Of a DNA stretch of 44,333 nucleotides, positions 1-7,326 are shown piece by piece. The translations under genes were made by a program, and so were the position numbers. The stretch's first letter is position 1; the number at the start of each line of letters is the position of its first letter. The notes beneath the pieces are model-generated. The model was not told where the DNA came from, ran no database searches, and saw only the letters and a program-made list of their open reading frames with translations. The DNA lies in assembly GCA_031276785.1 (NCBI GenBank), contig JAISMK010000069.1:1-44333 (forward strand). The letters are read 5' to 3'. This DNA comes from Desulfovibrio sp. GTDB lineage: Bacteria; Desulfobacterota; Desulfovibrionia; Desulfovibrionales; Desulfovibrionaceae.

Positions 1-9
1 GGAACAGAC

Positions 10-489
10 ATGACCCAGGCCCAGCCGGAAGAAAAAAGCCTGTCCCAGCTAGACATCCGCGCCATCATGGCCCTTTTGCCCCACCGCTATCCCTTCCTGC
101 TGGTGGACAGGGTGCTTTCCATTCAGGACAATATGATTCACGCCTATAAGTGTGTCAGCGTCAACGAGCCTTTTTTCCAGGGGCACTTCACCGATCTGCC
201 GGTAATGCCCGGAGTGCTGATTCTGGAGGCCCTGGCCCAGGCCGGCGGACTGCTGGTCCTGTCCAGCATGGAAAAAACAGCCTGGCAAAAACTCATCTGC
301 CTGTTCACCAGCATGGAAGGCGTCCGCTTCCGCCGCCAGGTGGTGCCCGGCGACAGGCTGGACCTTACTTGCGAGCTTCTCCGCCATAAGCTCCGCTTGT
401 GGAAAATCCGCGGCGCCGCGCATGTGGAGGGAGTGTTGGCGGCCGAAGCGGAATTGACGGCAGCCCTTATTCCCCGGGAGGATGCGTAA
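10..489 (+). CDS. fabZ: 3-hydroxyacyl-ACP dehydratase FabZ
   Basis: This 159-residue cytosolic hot-dog-fold enzyme dehydrates (3R)-hydroxyacyl-ACP to trans-2-enoyl-ACP in fatty acid elongation. The family signature LLPHRYPFLLVDRV is at residues 22-35. The catalytic pair appears as H59 in QGHF and E73 in PVMPGVLILEA, as expected for FabZ. Length is normal for the family. The ATG at 10 is preceded only by GGAACA, so the ribosome site is partly outside the window. lpxA starts directly after the stop, the usual lipid A arrangement; an upstream lpxD is likely but cannot be seen. Confidence 0.96.
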   Translation: MTQAQPEEKSLSQLDIRAIMALLPHRYPFLLVDRVLSIQDNMIHAYKCVSVNEPFFQGHFTDLPVMPGVLILEALAQAGGLLVLSSMEKTAWQKLICLFTSMEGVRFRRQVVPGDRLDLTCELLRHKLRLWKIRGAAHVEGVLAAEAELTAALIPREDA

Positions 490-1305
490 TTGAGGCGTTC
501 CCTTCACCCCTCCGCCTTCGTTTCCCCCGGGGCCGTCCTGGGCGAGGGCGTAAGCATCGGCCCCTGCGTTGTTGTGGAGGAAGATGTAGTTATCGGCGAC
601 AACTGCCAGATCCATGCCTTTGCCTCCATCAAGCGCTACACCCGCATGGGAACGGGCAATATCGTCCATTCCTATGCCGCTGTGGGCGGTATCCCCCAGG
701 ATCTGAAGTTCGCCGGCGAGGTTTCCTTTCTGGAAATCGGCAACAACAACACCATCCGGGAATTCGCCACCATGCACCGGGGCACGGACGGCGGCGGCGG
801 GAGTACCCGCATAGGCGACAACAATCTGTTCATGGCCTATACCCATGTGGCCCATGACTGCCGCATCGGCAACGGCGTCATCATGTCCAACAACGCCACC
901 CTTGCCGGCCATGTGCTGCTCCAGGACGGCGCCATCCTCGGCGGCCTCAGCGCCGTGCATCAGTTCAGCCGTATCGGCCGCTACGCCTTTGTGGGGGGCA
1001 TGACCGGCGTGGCCCAGGATCTTCCTCCCTACATGCTGGCTGTGGGTGACAGGAGCGGCATTCACGGTCCCAACATAGTGGGTCTGCGCCGCCTGAATGT
1101 TCCCGTGACCACAGTTGCGGCCGTGCGCGCCGCCTTCCGCGTCATCTGGCTCTCCGGCGTCCCCCGCAAGGAGGCCCTGGCCCGGGTGGAAGAAGAATAC
1201 GGACACATCCCCCAGATTCAGGAACTGATCGCCTTTGTGCGCGAAAGCCCGCGCGGGGTTCTGGCCGCCGCCGCGCGCCACTCCGGCAACGGCGCGGCGG
1301 ATTGA
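490..1305 (+). CDS. lpxA: UDP-N-acetylglucosamine acyltransferase LpxA
   Basis: LpxA transfers a 3-hydroxyacyl chain from ACP to the 3-OH of UDP-GlcNAc, the first step of lipid A synthesis. The 271-residue protein is a left-handed beta-helix of hexapeptide repeats (for example VSIGPC, VVIGDN, TRIGDN) with a C-terminal helical part. H119 and H122 in AYTHVAHDC correspond to the conserved E. coli H122/H125 pair, the second being the catalytic base. The start is a TTG immediately after the fabZ TAA, so the two are probably translationally coupled. The stop overlaps the next gene by 4 bp. Confidence 0.95.
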   Translation: MRRSLHPSAFVSPGAVLGEGVSIGPCVVVEEDVVIGDNCQIHAFASIKRYTRMGTGNIVHSYAAVGGIPQDLKFAGEVSFLEIGNNNTIREFATMHRGTDGGGGSTRIGDNNLFMAYTHVAHDCRIGNGVIMSNNATLAGHVLLQDGAILGGLSAVHQFSRIGRYAFVGGMTGVAQDLPPYMLAVGDRSGIHGPNIVGLRRLNVPVTTVAAVRAAFRVIWLSGVPRKEALARVEEEYGHIPQIQELIAFVRESPRGVLAAAARHSGNGAAD

Positions 1306-2219
1306 GGCGGAAGCCCGGCATGGCCCCGCCTCTTCCTGCCTCTCCGCCGTTAAAGCAGCCATCTCCAGGCGAAACTGTTCTAGGCATACTGGCTGGTTCC
1401 GGACAGTTCCCCTTTCTTTTGGCCGGAGCCGCCCGGGAAAAGGGCTGGTCCGTGGTAATCTGCGGCTTCCGGGGCAATACCGATCCCGCCTTGGAGCAGA
1501 AGGCCGATGTCTTCACCCTCCTCCCCCTGGGACAGTTGAACAGCCTGATCGCCTTTTTCAAGAAGCACAAGGTCCGCCAGGCTTGTATGGCCGGGGCCAT
1601 CCTCAAGCCCAGGGATTTTTCCTTCAAGCCGGATTTAAGGGCCGTGCGCCTTCTCCTGCGCCTTGCCCTGAAGGGACTGGGCGATGACGCCATCCTGAGC
1701 GCAGTGGCGGCGGAACTGGAGAGTGAAGGCATCCGGGTGATCCGGCCTGACGACCTCGCCCCGGCCCTGCGCGGACCAGCGGGCATTCTGGGCGGGCGCG
1801 TCCCCACTCCGGAGGAGTGGCGGGACATCCGCTTCGGATGGAACACGGCCAAGGCTCTGGGAGCTTTGGATATCGGCCAGTGCGTGGCGGTTAAAAACGG
1901 CGTTGTCATCGCCGTGGAAGCTGTTGAGGGCACTGACGCCGCCCTGGCCCGCGCGGCCGAGCTGGCCGGCGGAGGCTGCACCCTGGTTAAGACGGCCAAG
2001 CCCGGCCAGGACGAGCGCCTGGATCTGCCTTCCCTCGGCGCGGCCACTCTGGCCCTTCTCGCCCGCCACGCCTATGCCTGTCTCGCCTACGAAGCCGGAA
2101 ACACTCTCTTCTTCGACCTGGATACCGCCCTGCGCACCGCTGACGCGGCTTCCATCGCCGTTCTGGGCATTCCTGCCGAAGCGGAGACCTTTTTCAGGGC
2201 CCATCTTCCCGGCGCGTAA
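1302..2219 (+). CDS. lpxI: UDP-2,3-diacylglucosamine pyrophosphatase LpxI
   Basis: LpxI hydrolyses UDP-2,3-diacylglucosamine to lipid X and UMP. It is the alternative to LpxH found in many bacteria that are not gamma- or betaproteobacteria. The protein (305 residues from TTG 1302, or 299 from ATG 1320) shows the family blocks GILAGSGQFPFLLAGAAREK near the N-terminus, the central RVPTPEEWRDIRFG and KALGALDIGQCVAVKNG, and the C-terminal EGTDAALAR and KTAKPGQDERLDLP. The TTG overlaps the lpxA stop; the downstream ATG is equally possible. It completes a fabZ-lpxA-lpxI run. A TAGAGC repeat element follows 20 bp after the stop. Confidence 0.93.
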   Translation: MRRKPGMAPPLPASPPLKQPSPGETVLGILAGSGQFPFLLAGAAREKGWSVVICGFRGNTDPALEQKADVFTLLPLGQLNSLIAFFKKHKVRQACMAGAILKPRDFSFKPDLRAVRLLLRLALKGLGDDAILSAVAAELESEGIRVIRPDDLAPALRGPAGILGGRVPTPEEWRDIRFGWNTAKALGALDIGQCVAVKNGVVIAVEAVEGTDAALARAAELAGGGCTLVKTAKPGQDERLDLPSLGAATLALLARHAYACLAYEAGNTLFFDLDTALRTADAASIAVLGIPAEAETFFRAHLPGA

Positions 2220-2239
2220 GCTCTTTTGCGCATTACCCT

Positions 2240-2365
2240 TAGAGCATTTTTCGCTTGAAATGCTTGCTTAACGGCGGGCAAAGCCCGCCTACAAGCATCT
2301 CGCGGCAAGGATTTACGAGCAAATCCTTGCAGAGCAGTCCAACTTTGAAAAGTTAAACTGCTCTA
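2240..2365 (+). repeat. Four-hairpin TAGAGC/GCTCTA element, copy 1
   Basis: This 126-bp intergenic element runs from TAGAGC to GCTCTA. It contains four consecutive inverted repeats: GCATTT/AAATGC, GGCGGGC/GCCCGCC, GCAAGGATTT/AAATCCTTGC and AGAGCAGT/ACTGCTCT, the last with an inner AACTT/AAGTT. The same element recurs at 4758-4884 (opposite orientation), 20792-20918 and 29060-29186. It lies between lpxI and the thiamin genes and contains no ORF. As RNA it would fold into a hairpin chain, so it may act as a transcript end or RNA-stability element; that is inference. Confidence 0.88.
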
Positions 2366-2487
2366 ATTCCCCCAGCGGGGAATGGCGGTGGTTCCCTTTT
2401 CAGAGAAAACGTGTCAAGCTGGTTGTGACAGATTTTCCCCGCTACGCAAAGCGGCGGCCGCAGTTTTGCCCCGCACAGGAGGAACCC

Positions 2488-2703
2488 ATGGAGCGTGAAC
2501 CAGAGGGCGGCCTGCTCCTCAACGGAGAAATCCATCCTTATGCCCCGGGCCTGACCATTGCCTCGCTTGTGGCCTTCCTTATGGAGAATTCAGCCGCTGT
2601 GGCGGTGGAACTCAACGGCGAAATTTGCGCCCGCGAGCAGTTTGATCAGCCCTTGCGGCCGGGGGATCGCCTGGAGGTGCTTCACTTTGTGGGAGGAGGG
2701 TGA
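2488..2703 (+). CDS. thiS: Sulfur carrier protein ThiS
   Basis: ThiS is a ubiquitin-fold sulfur carrier whose C-terminal Gly-Gly is adenylated and thiocarboxylated to donate sulfur to the thiazole ring. The 71-residue protein ends in FVGGG and contains [12 protein letters not shown] and the [17 protein letters not shown] tail typical of the family. I chose the ATG at 2488 because AGGAGG lies 7 bp upstream; a longer reading from 2425 has no such site. thiG begins 1 bp after the stop. No thiF-like adenylating enzyme is seen in the window, so it must be elsewhere. I see no TPP riboswitch in the 120-bp leader. Confidence 0.93.
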   Translation: MEREPEGGLLLNGEIHPYAPGLTIASLVAFLMENSAAVAVELNGEICAREQFDQPLRPGDRLEVLHFVGGG

Positions 2704-2704
2704 A

Positions 2705-3526
2705 ATGGAAGACAGCGCCGCCGCTCCGGACGATGTTCTGCGTCTGGGGGGAAGAGACTTGCGCAGCCGTCTGTTTATCGGCACTGGAAAATTCGGTTCC
2801 GATGCCCTTATTCCGGACGTGGCCCGGGCCTCCGGCGCCGGAGTGATCACCGTGGCCCTGCGCCGGGTGGATCGTTCCCTGCGCGGGGGGGATGTTCTGG
2901 CGCGCATTCCCGCCGACATGCAGCTCCTGCCCAATACTTCCGGCGCGCGCACCGCCGCCGAGGCCGTGCGCATAGCCCGTCTTGCCCGGGCCGCCGGTTG
3001 CGGCGACTGGATCAAGATCGAAGTCATCAGCGATACCCGCAACCTCCTTCCCGACGGCTATGAAACCGCCAGGGCCACGGAAATTCTCGCCAAGGAGGGC
3101 TTTGTCGTTCTCCCCTACATGAGCCCGGATCTCTATGTGGCCCGTAGCCTGGCCGGCGCCGGGGCCGCCGCCGTCATGCCCCTCGGCGCGCCCATAGGCT
3201 CTAACCGGGGCCTTGCCACCAAGGAACTGATCGCCATCCTCATCGCGGAGATCCCCCTGCCCGTAATTGTGGACGCGGGCATCGGCCGGCCCTCCCATGC
3301 CTGTGAAGCCATGGAAATGGGGGCGGCCGCCTGTCTGGTGAATACGGCCATTGCCACGGCCCGGCAGCCTGTGGCCATGGCTCGCGCCTTTGGCCTGGCC
3401 GTGGCCGCCGGCCGCCTCGCCTTTCTGGCCGGACCAGGCCGCGTGCTGCGGGACGGGGCGCGGGCATCCTCCCCGGAGGAAGATTCTCTGACGGGATTTT
3501 TACCCTTGGAGGAACGACAGGCATGA
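2705..3526 (+). CDS. thiG: Thiazole synthase ThiG
   Basis: ThiG is a TIM-barrel enzyme that builds thiazole phosphate from DXP, dehydroglycine and ThiS thiocarboxylate. The protein has 273 residues with RLFIGTGKF near the N-terminus, K104 in WIKIEVI (the Schiff-base lysine for DXP), [10 protein letters not shown], and [11 protein letters not shown] for phosphate binding. These match the family closely and length is normal. The ATG at 2705 follows thiS directly, and the stop overlaps the thiH start (ATGA), so thiS, thiG and thiH form one translation unit. Confidence 0.96.
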   Translation: MEDSAAAPDDVLRLGGRDLRSRLFIGTGKFGSDALIPDVARASGAGVITVALRRVDRSLRGGDVLARIPADMQLLPNTSGARTAAEAVRIARLARAAGCGDWIKIEVISDTRNLLPDGYETARATEILAKEGFVVLPYMSPDLYVARSLAGAGAAAVMPLGAPIGSNRGLATKELIAILIAEIPLPVIVDAGIGRPSHACEAMEMGAAACLVNTAIATARQPVAMARAFGLAVAAGRLAFLAGPGRVLRDGARASSPEEDSLTGFLPLEERQA

Positions 3527-4737
3527 CCGCCCTTCAGGATGGATTTTTTCCCCGACTGGCCCGGAGCGAGGCCCTGCTCGGTCTGCTGGAGCAGGCCCAG
3601 GCTCTGGATGTGCGGCGCAGTCTGGCCGCGGACAGGCTGGATGAGCGGGATTTTCTGATTCTCCTGTCGCCCGCGGCGGAGCCTTTTCTGGAAGAGACGG
3701 CCCAGCGCGCCCGGGAGGAAACTATCCGCCATTTCGGCCGTACTGTGCAGCTCTTCACTCCCCTGTATCTGGCCAATGTCTGCACCAACCGTTGCGTCTA
3801 CTGCGGTTTCAACGCCCGGCGCGGCGTGGCCCGGCGGGTACTCACCCTGGAGCAGGTGGCGGAGGAGGCCGAGGCCATAGCGGCCACCGGGCTGCGCCGT
3901 ATTCTGGCCCTGACCGGCGACGCTCCGGCCAGGACAGGCGCGGACTATCTGGCCGCCTGCGTCGAGGTGCTGGCCCGGCGCTTTACCTCCGTTGGCATTG
4001 AGGTCCCCTCCATGACTGTGGAAGAGTACTCCCGCGTCAGGGAGGCCGGGGCAGACGGCATGACCATGTTTCAGGAAACCTACAACGAAACTCTCTACTC
4101 TTCCCTGCACCCCGCGGGTCCGAAGCGGAACTTCGCCTTCCGTCTGGACGCCCCCCAGCGGGCCATCCTGGGGGGAATGCGCAGCATCAATCTTGGCGCT
4201 CTCCTCGGCCTGGACGACTGGCGGCGGGACATCTTTTTCACCGGCCTGCATGCGGATTTCCTGCAGCGCCGGTATCCGGAGCAGGAAATCAGCGTGTCCC
4301 TGCCGCGCCTGCGCCCCTGCGGAGCGCTCTCCCGCAGCCCGGAGGAGCTGGCCTTTACACCCCGGCCGGTCCAGGACAGGCATTTTGTCCAGGCCCTTGT
4401 CGCCTTGCGCTGTTTCCTGCCCCAGGCCGGCATCACCCTTTCCACCCGGGAATCCGCCTCTTTGCGGGACAGGCTCATCCCGCTGGGGGTCACCCGGGTG
4501 TCCGCCGGGGTCAGCACCGCCGTGGGCGGACACGCGGCGGAGGAGAGTAAGGAAAACGGCGCCTCTCAGTTCGACATTTCAGACCCGCGGTCCGTAGATG
4601 AAATGGTCGCGGCCATTGAAGCCCTGGGCTATCAGCCGGTCTTCACGGACTGGCTGCTGCCGGGCAGGGACGATCTACCCCCCGGAATACGGGCCGCCCT
4701 TGGACAGGACAATTTTTATTATTCGGATTTCAGATAA
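3523..4737 (+). CDS. thiH: 2-iminoacetate synthase ThiH (radical SAM)
   Basis: ThiH cleaves tyrosine by radical SAM chemistry to give dehydroglycine (2-iminoacetate) for ThiG. It is the oxygen-sensitive alternative to glycine oxidase ThiO and fits an anaerobe. The 404-residue protein carries the CxxxCxxC iron-sulfur motif as C87, C91 and C94 in [12 protein letters not shown], and continues with family blocks such as [21 protein letters not shown] and GVSTAVGG. The start overlaps the thiG stop by 4 bp. Its TAA stop lies in the left arm of a perfect 9-bp hairpin that probably terminates transcription. Confidence 0.95.
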   Translation: MTALQDGFFPRLARSEALLGLLEQAQALDVRRSLAADRLDERDFLILLSPAAEPFLEETAQRAREETIRHFGRTVQLFTPLYLANVCTNRCVYCGFNARRGVARRVLTLEQVAEEAEAIAATGLRRILALTGDAPARTGADYLAACVEVLARRFTSVGIEVPSMTVEEYSRVREAGADGMTMFQETYNETLYSSLHPAGPKRNFAFRLDAPQRAILGGMRSINLGALLGLDDWRRDIFFTGLHADFLQRRYPEQEISVSLPRLRPCGALSRSPEELAFTPRPVQDRHFVQALVALRCFLPQAGITLSTRESASLRDRLIPLGVTRVSAGVSTAVGGHAAEESKENGASQFDISDPRSVDEMVAAIEALGYQPVFTDWLLPGRDDLPPGIRAALGQDNFYYSDFR

Positions 4738-4758
4738 AAATTGCCTGCCGCAATTTTT
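4736..4758 (+). terminator. Probable terminator after thiH
   Basis: A perfect inverted repeat, AAAAATTGC / GCAATTTTT with a 5-nt CTGCC loop, begins within the thiH stop codon. The right arm ends in five T residues, so it could terminate on the plus strand. A related sequence occurs reversed near 18998-19033 and degenerate at 32805-32850, so the hairpin is part of a small repeated cassette. Confidence 0.6.
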
Positions 4759-4884
4759 AGAGCGGTTCAACTTTGAAAAAGTTGGACCGCCCGGCAAGGA
4801 TTTGCCTGCCAATACTTGCCGCGAGATGGTTGCAGGCGGGCTTTGCCCGCCGTCAAGCAGGCATTTCAAGCGTAAAATGTTCTA
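4758..4884 (-). repeat. Four-hairpin TAGAGC/GCTCTA element, copy 2 (inverted)
   Basis: This is the same element as at 2240-2365 in the opposite orientation. It begins TAGAGCGGTTCAACTTTG and ends with ATGTTCTA. The GGCGGGC/GCCCGCC hairpin is intact as GGCGGGCTTTGCCCGCC; the GCAAGGATTT hairpin has changes in one arm. It separates thiH from thiE and begins at the last base of the thiH terminator hairpin. Confidence 0.85.
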
Positions 4885-4906
4885 GCAGACGCGGGGGAGG
4901 CTCTCC

Positions 4907-5560
4907 ATGCGCTCCTTTCCCCTCACGGATCTCTACGCCATCACAGATGACGATCTCTCTCTGGGCCGTTCCGTGGAAAGAGTGGTCTCCGACCTGCTGA
5001 AAGCGGGGGTCCGGATCATCCAGTACCGGGAAAAACGGAAAAAAGCCGGAGAGAGACTGCGCGAATGCCGCCTCCTGCGCGCTTTGACCAGAGAAGCTGG
5101 GGCCTGTTTTATCGTCAACGATCATGTGGATATCGCCTTGCTGGCGGAGGCGGACGGCGTGCATCTTGGCCAGGAGGATCTGCCCGTGCCTGAGACCCGG
5201 CGCCTGGTGGGGGAGGGCATGCTCATCGGCCTTTCCACCCACAACCCCAGCCAGGCCGCCGGGGCCGTGGCAGACGGGGCGGATTATATCGGCGTCGGTC
5301 CTTTGTTCGCCACCCGGACCAAGAAGGACGTCTGCGCCCCGGTGGGCCTGGAGTACCTGGATCATGTGGCCGCCCGCGGAGACATTCCCTTTGTGGCCAT
5401 CGGCGGCATCAAGCGGGACAACATCGGTCAGGTCGTGGCCCGCGGCGCCTTATGCTGCTGCCTCGTTTCGGAACTGGTCAGCGCCCCGGACATACCCGCC
5501 CGGGTGGCGGAAGTGCGCAAGGCCATGGGCAGGCAAAGGGGTTTAGGCGGCGGCAGGTGA
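4907..5560 (+). CDS. thiE: Thiamine-phosphate synthase ThiE
   Basis: ThiE joins HMP pyrophosphate and thiazole phosphate to make thiamin monophosphate. The 217-residue TIM-barrel protein begins LYAITDDD and carries IIQYREK, FIVNDHVDIALLAEADGVHLGQ (pyrophosphate and Mg contacts), GPLFATRTK and AIGGI, all conserved in the family. The ATG at 4907 follows GGGGGAGGCTCTCC, a good ribosome site. It continues the thiamin pathway but is separated from thiH by a terminator and a repeat, so it may have its own promoter. Its stop lies close to the convergent rhomboid gene. Confidence 0.94.
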   Translation: MRSFPLTDLYAITDDDLSLGRSVERVVSDLLKAGVRIIQYREKRKKAGERLRECRLLRALTREAGACFIVNDHVDIALLAEADGVHLGQEDLPVPETRRLVGEGMLIGLSTHNPSQAAGAVADGADYIGVGPLFATRTKKDVCAPVGLEYLDHVAARGDIPFVAIGGIKRDNIGQVVARGALCCCLVSELVSAPDIPARVAEVRKAMGRQRGLGGGR

Positions 5561-5570
5561 AGTTTCTCTG

Positions 5571-6665
5571 TCAAAGGGCTAGGCACCAGGCCAGAGGGAA
5601 AAGTGCCAGGGCCAGGACGGCCAGAAGGGCTTGGACCGCCTTTTCCCGGCCGGGGGCAAGGCGCCGCAGCAGGGCGTCAAGGGGCAGGAGGGCGGCGGCC
5701 AGGATCAGGCCGGCGCAAAACCCGCCCACATGGGCGGCGTAATCCGTGCGCGCCTCGGCCCCTCCGCCCAGAAAGCCCAGCAGGGCCAGACCGGCGGCCA
5801 GGGGCGGCAGCAGCAGCCCGCCCTTCGGACCGAACAGGGAAAGACGTTCCCCGGCGGAGGCAAGGCGCAGGGCATCCGCCCCCATCAATCCGCACAGGCT
5901 CCCCAAGGATCCGAACAGGGCGGTGGAAAAGCCCAGGCTGATTCTGGGGGCATCGCGCAAGGCCACGTCGGCGGCATTGCCCAGGATGCCGGCCAGAAGG
6001 GCCAGAGCCAGCCCTAGCCCTGTTCCCGCCCGGCGGCAGAGGGCCGGAAGAAACAACAGTCCGAAGACAATGTTGCCTGCAAGGTGGACCCCGTCCGCGT
6101 GCAGGGTCAGGGCAGTGGCGCAACGCCACCACTGGCCGGAAAACCATACCCGGTAAATATCAAGGCCGAAACGTTCCGCCCAGTCCCCGGCCGGAGCCGG
6201 AAAGAGCGGGGCGGGCAGGTCGAAGGGAAACCAGTGGAAGCGCAGGCCGTGCCAGAAGGCCAGGAGCAGAAAGCAGGCCGGAATAAGGGGGGAAATCCCG
6301 CGCGCCGGGACCTCCTGGCGCAGGCCGGGCCGCTCCCGCTCAAAGGCCGTTATTTCATGCAAGGCCATGTTTTCATAGAGGGCCGGCACATAGAGACGTG
6401 AATCTCTCCCTCTGGGCAGAATGAGATGGGGGATTCTCTTGGCCGCGCACACCAGGAGCCAGCCGTTGATCCGCGCCTCCGTGGGCCGCCCTCCCAAGAC
6501 GGGAGATCCCAGGGCCGGGGCGATGTCTCTCCAGGCAAAGGGGACGGCCGCCTGGCGGCGCGTAGCGGCGGAGGGCCAGGGCCGACGAAGGACGCGGCTG
6601 CCAACGCGGGAGTGGGCCGCGATAACGCGCCTCGGCCTGGGGAAACGGAAGCGGGCGAGGGCCAA
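5571..6665 (-). CDS. Rhomboid-family intramembrane serine protease
   Basis: Rhomboids cleave transmembrane segments of other proteins inside the membrane. The protein reads 364 residues from a TTG at 6665. A cytoplasmic N-terminal part of roughly 150 residues precedes several hydrophobic helices. The catalytic serine fits GFSTALFG and the catalytic histidine fits AAHVGGFCAG in the last helices, and HLAGNIVFG fits the HxxxN oxyanion motif. A true start further inside is possible because the first 35 residues are Arg/Ala-rich and I see no clear ribosome site at the TTG. Substrate unknown. It lies just downstream of rpmB on the same strand. Confidence 0.85.
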   Translation of the reverse strand: MALARFRFPRPRRVIAAHSRVGSRVLRRPWPSAATRRQAAVPFAWRDIAPALGSPVLGGRPTEARINGWLLVCAAKRIPHLILPRGRDSRLYVPALYENMALHEITAFERERPGLRQEVPARGISPLIPACFLLLAFWHGLRFHWFPFDLPAPLFPAPAGDWAERFGLDIYRVWFSGQWWRCATALTLHADGVHLAGNIVFGLLFLPALCRRAGTGLGLALALLAGILGNAADVALRDAPRISLGFSTALFGSLGSLCGLMGADALRLASAGERLSLFGPKGGLLLPPLAAGLALLGFLGGGAEARTDYAAHVGGFCAGLILAAALLPLDALLRRLAPGREKAVQALLAVLALALFPLAWCLAL

Positions 6666-6693
6666 GGGAGACCGCGCCTTCCCAGCCCGCCGG

Positions 6694-6906
6694 TCAGGAT
6701 TGGACGGGACGCGGCGAGGGCTTGGTCACGAGGCCGGAACGTATGCAGCGGGTACACAAAGTCACAGTCCGCACGGAGCCGTCCGGATACTGGTGGCGCA
6801 CCTTCTGCAGGTTGGGCAGAAAACGGCGTTTGGTCTTGACGTTGGAATGGCTGACAAGATTCCCCGTGCAGGGCGTCTTCCCGCAGTGCTCGCATACTTT
6901 GGCCAT
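6694..6906 (-). CDS. rpmB: Ribosomal protein bL28
   Basis: bL28 is a small protein of the large ribosomal subunit. The 70-residue protein begins [10 protein letters not shown] and contains CEHC and CTRC, the two pairs of cysteines of the zinc-binding form, plus [13 protein letters not shown]. The ATG at 6906 is preceded on the minus strand by GGAGGACAGCTTC, a strong ribosome site; a longer reading adds 28 unlikely residues. A sigma-70-like promoter lies about 70 bp upstream. Confidence 0.95.
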   Translation of the reverse strand: MAKVCEHCGKTPCTGNLVSHSNVKTKRRFLPNLQKVRHQYPDGSVRTVTLCTRCIRSGLVTKPSPRPVQS

Positions 6907-6976
6907 GAAGCTGTCCTCCACAAGGCGGCGGGACGGACCCGCCGGCAATCGCGCCGGAATTCCGGAACGGAGGTTT

Positions 6977-7006
6977 TCTATACCCGTCACCCCCGGCTGA
7001 TGGCAA
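6977..7006 (-). promoter_or_regulatory. Candidate sigma-70 promoter of rpmB
   Basis: On the minus strand TTGCCA (7006-7001) and TATAGA (6982-6977) are separated by 18 bp and point at rpmB, giving a leader of about 65 nt. Both boxes are one or two bases from consensus. This is prediction only. Confidence 0.4.
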
Positions 7007-7016
7007 GGTTTTTTTC

Positions 7017-7128
7017 AGGGCAGTTTCACTTTGAAATTGCCCTGGCGGCGAAAGAGCTGAGCGCCGCCGCCCGCTGCGGAGGCGTAAGCGCAATTTATTT
7101 GCGCTGTTAAGCGCCTGAGCGGGCCCTG
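7017..7128 (+). repeat. Degenerate type-B repeat element
   Basis: The segment starts GGGCAGTTTCACTTTGAAAT and contains GCCGCCGCCCGCTGCGGAGG and GTAAGCGCAATTTATTTGCG. The same blocks occur, diverged, at 18671-18822 (inverted) and 25898-26018. It fills much of the 420-bp gap between rpmB and the next membrane protein. The rest of that gap, to 7326, shows no gene; it ends with AAAGTTAAAATGCTCTA, which resembles the right end of the TAGAGC elements. Confidence 0.6.
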
Positions 7129-7326
7129 GCCAGAGAAAGTAATCCCATTTTCAAGCTTGCCCAAGGATTAAAGGCGTAAAATTTGTCCTCTCGGCAAGCG
7201 TCTTCGGCAAGTTCTCCTCCCGTTGGCCAAAAGGGTGGTGGATTCTGGAATACCTTCCTTATGGACGTCCATACCTGCATAGAGTATCTTTCCCTTCGGC
7301 CTGTCCTCATAAAGTTAAAATGCTCT

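Noticed and set aside
49-1362. 437-residue minus-strand ORF across fabZ and lpxA
   Set aside because: It is antisense to two clear genes and has no recognisable motif; long shadow frames are expected in GC-rich DNA.
2366-2487. TPP riboswitch upstream of thiS
   Set aside because: The conserved CTGAGA and ACC-CTGA-GG type strings of the aptamer are not visible.
3133-4533. 466-residue minus-strand ORF across thiG and thiH
   Set aside because: Antisense shadow of two well-supported thiamin genes; Gly/Arg-rich with no domain.
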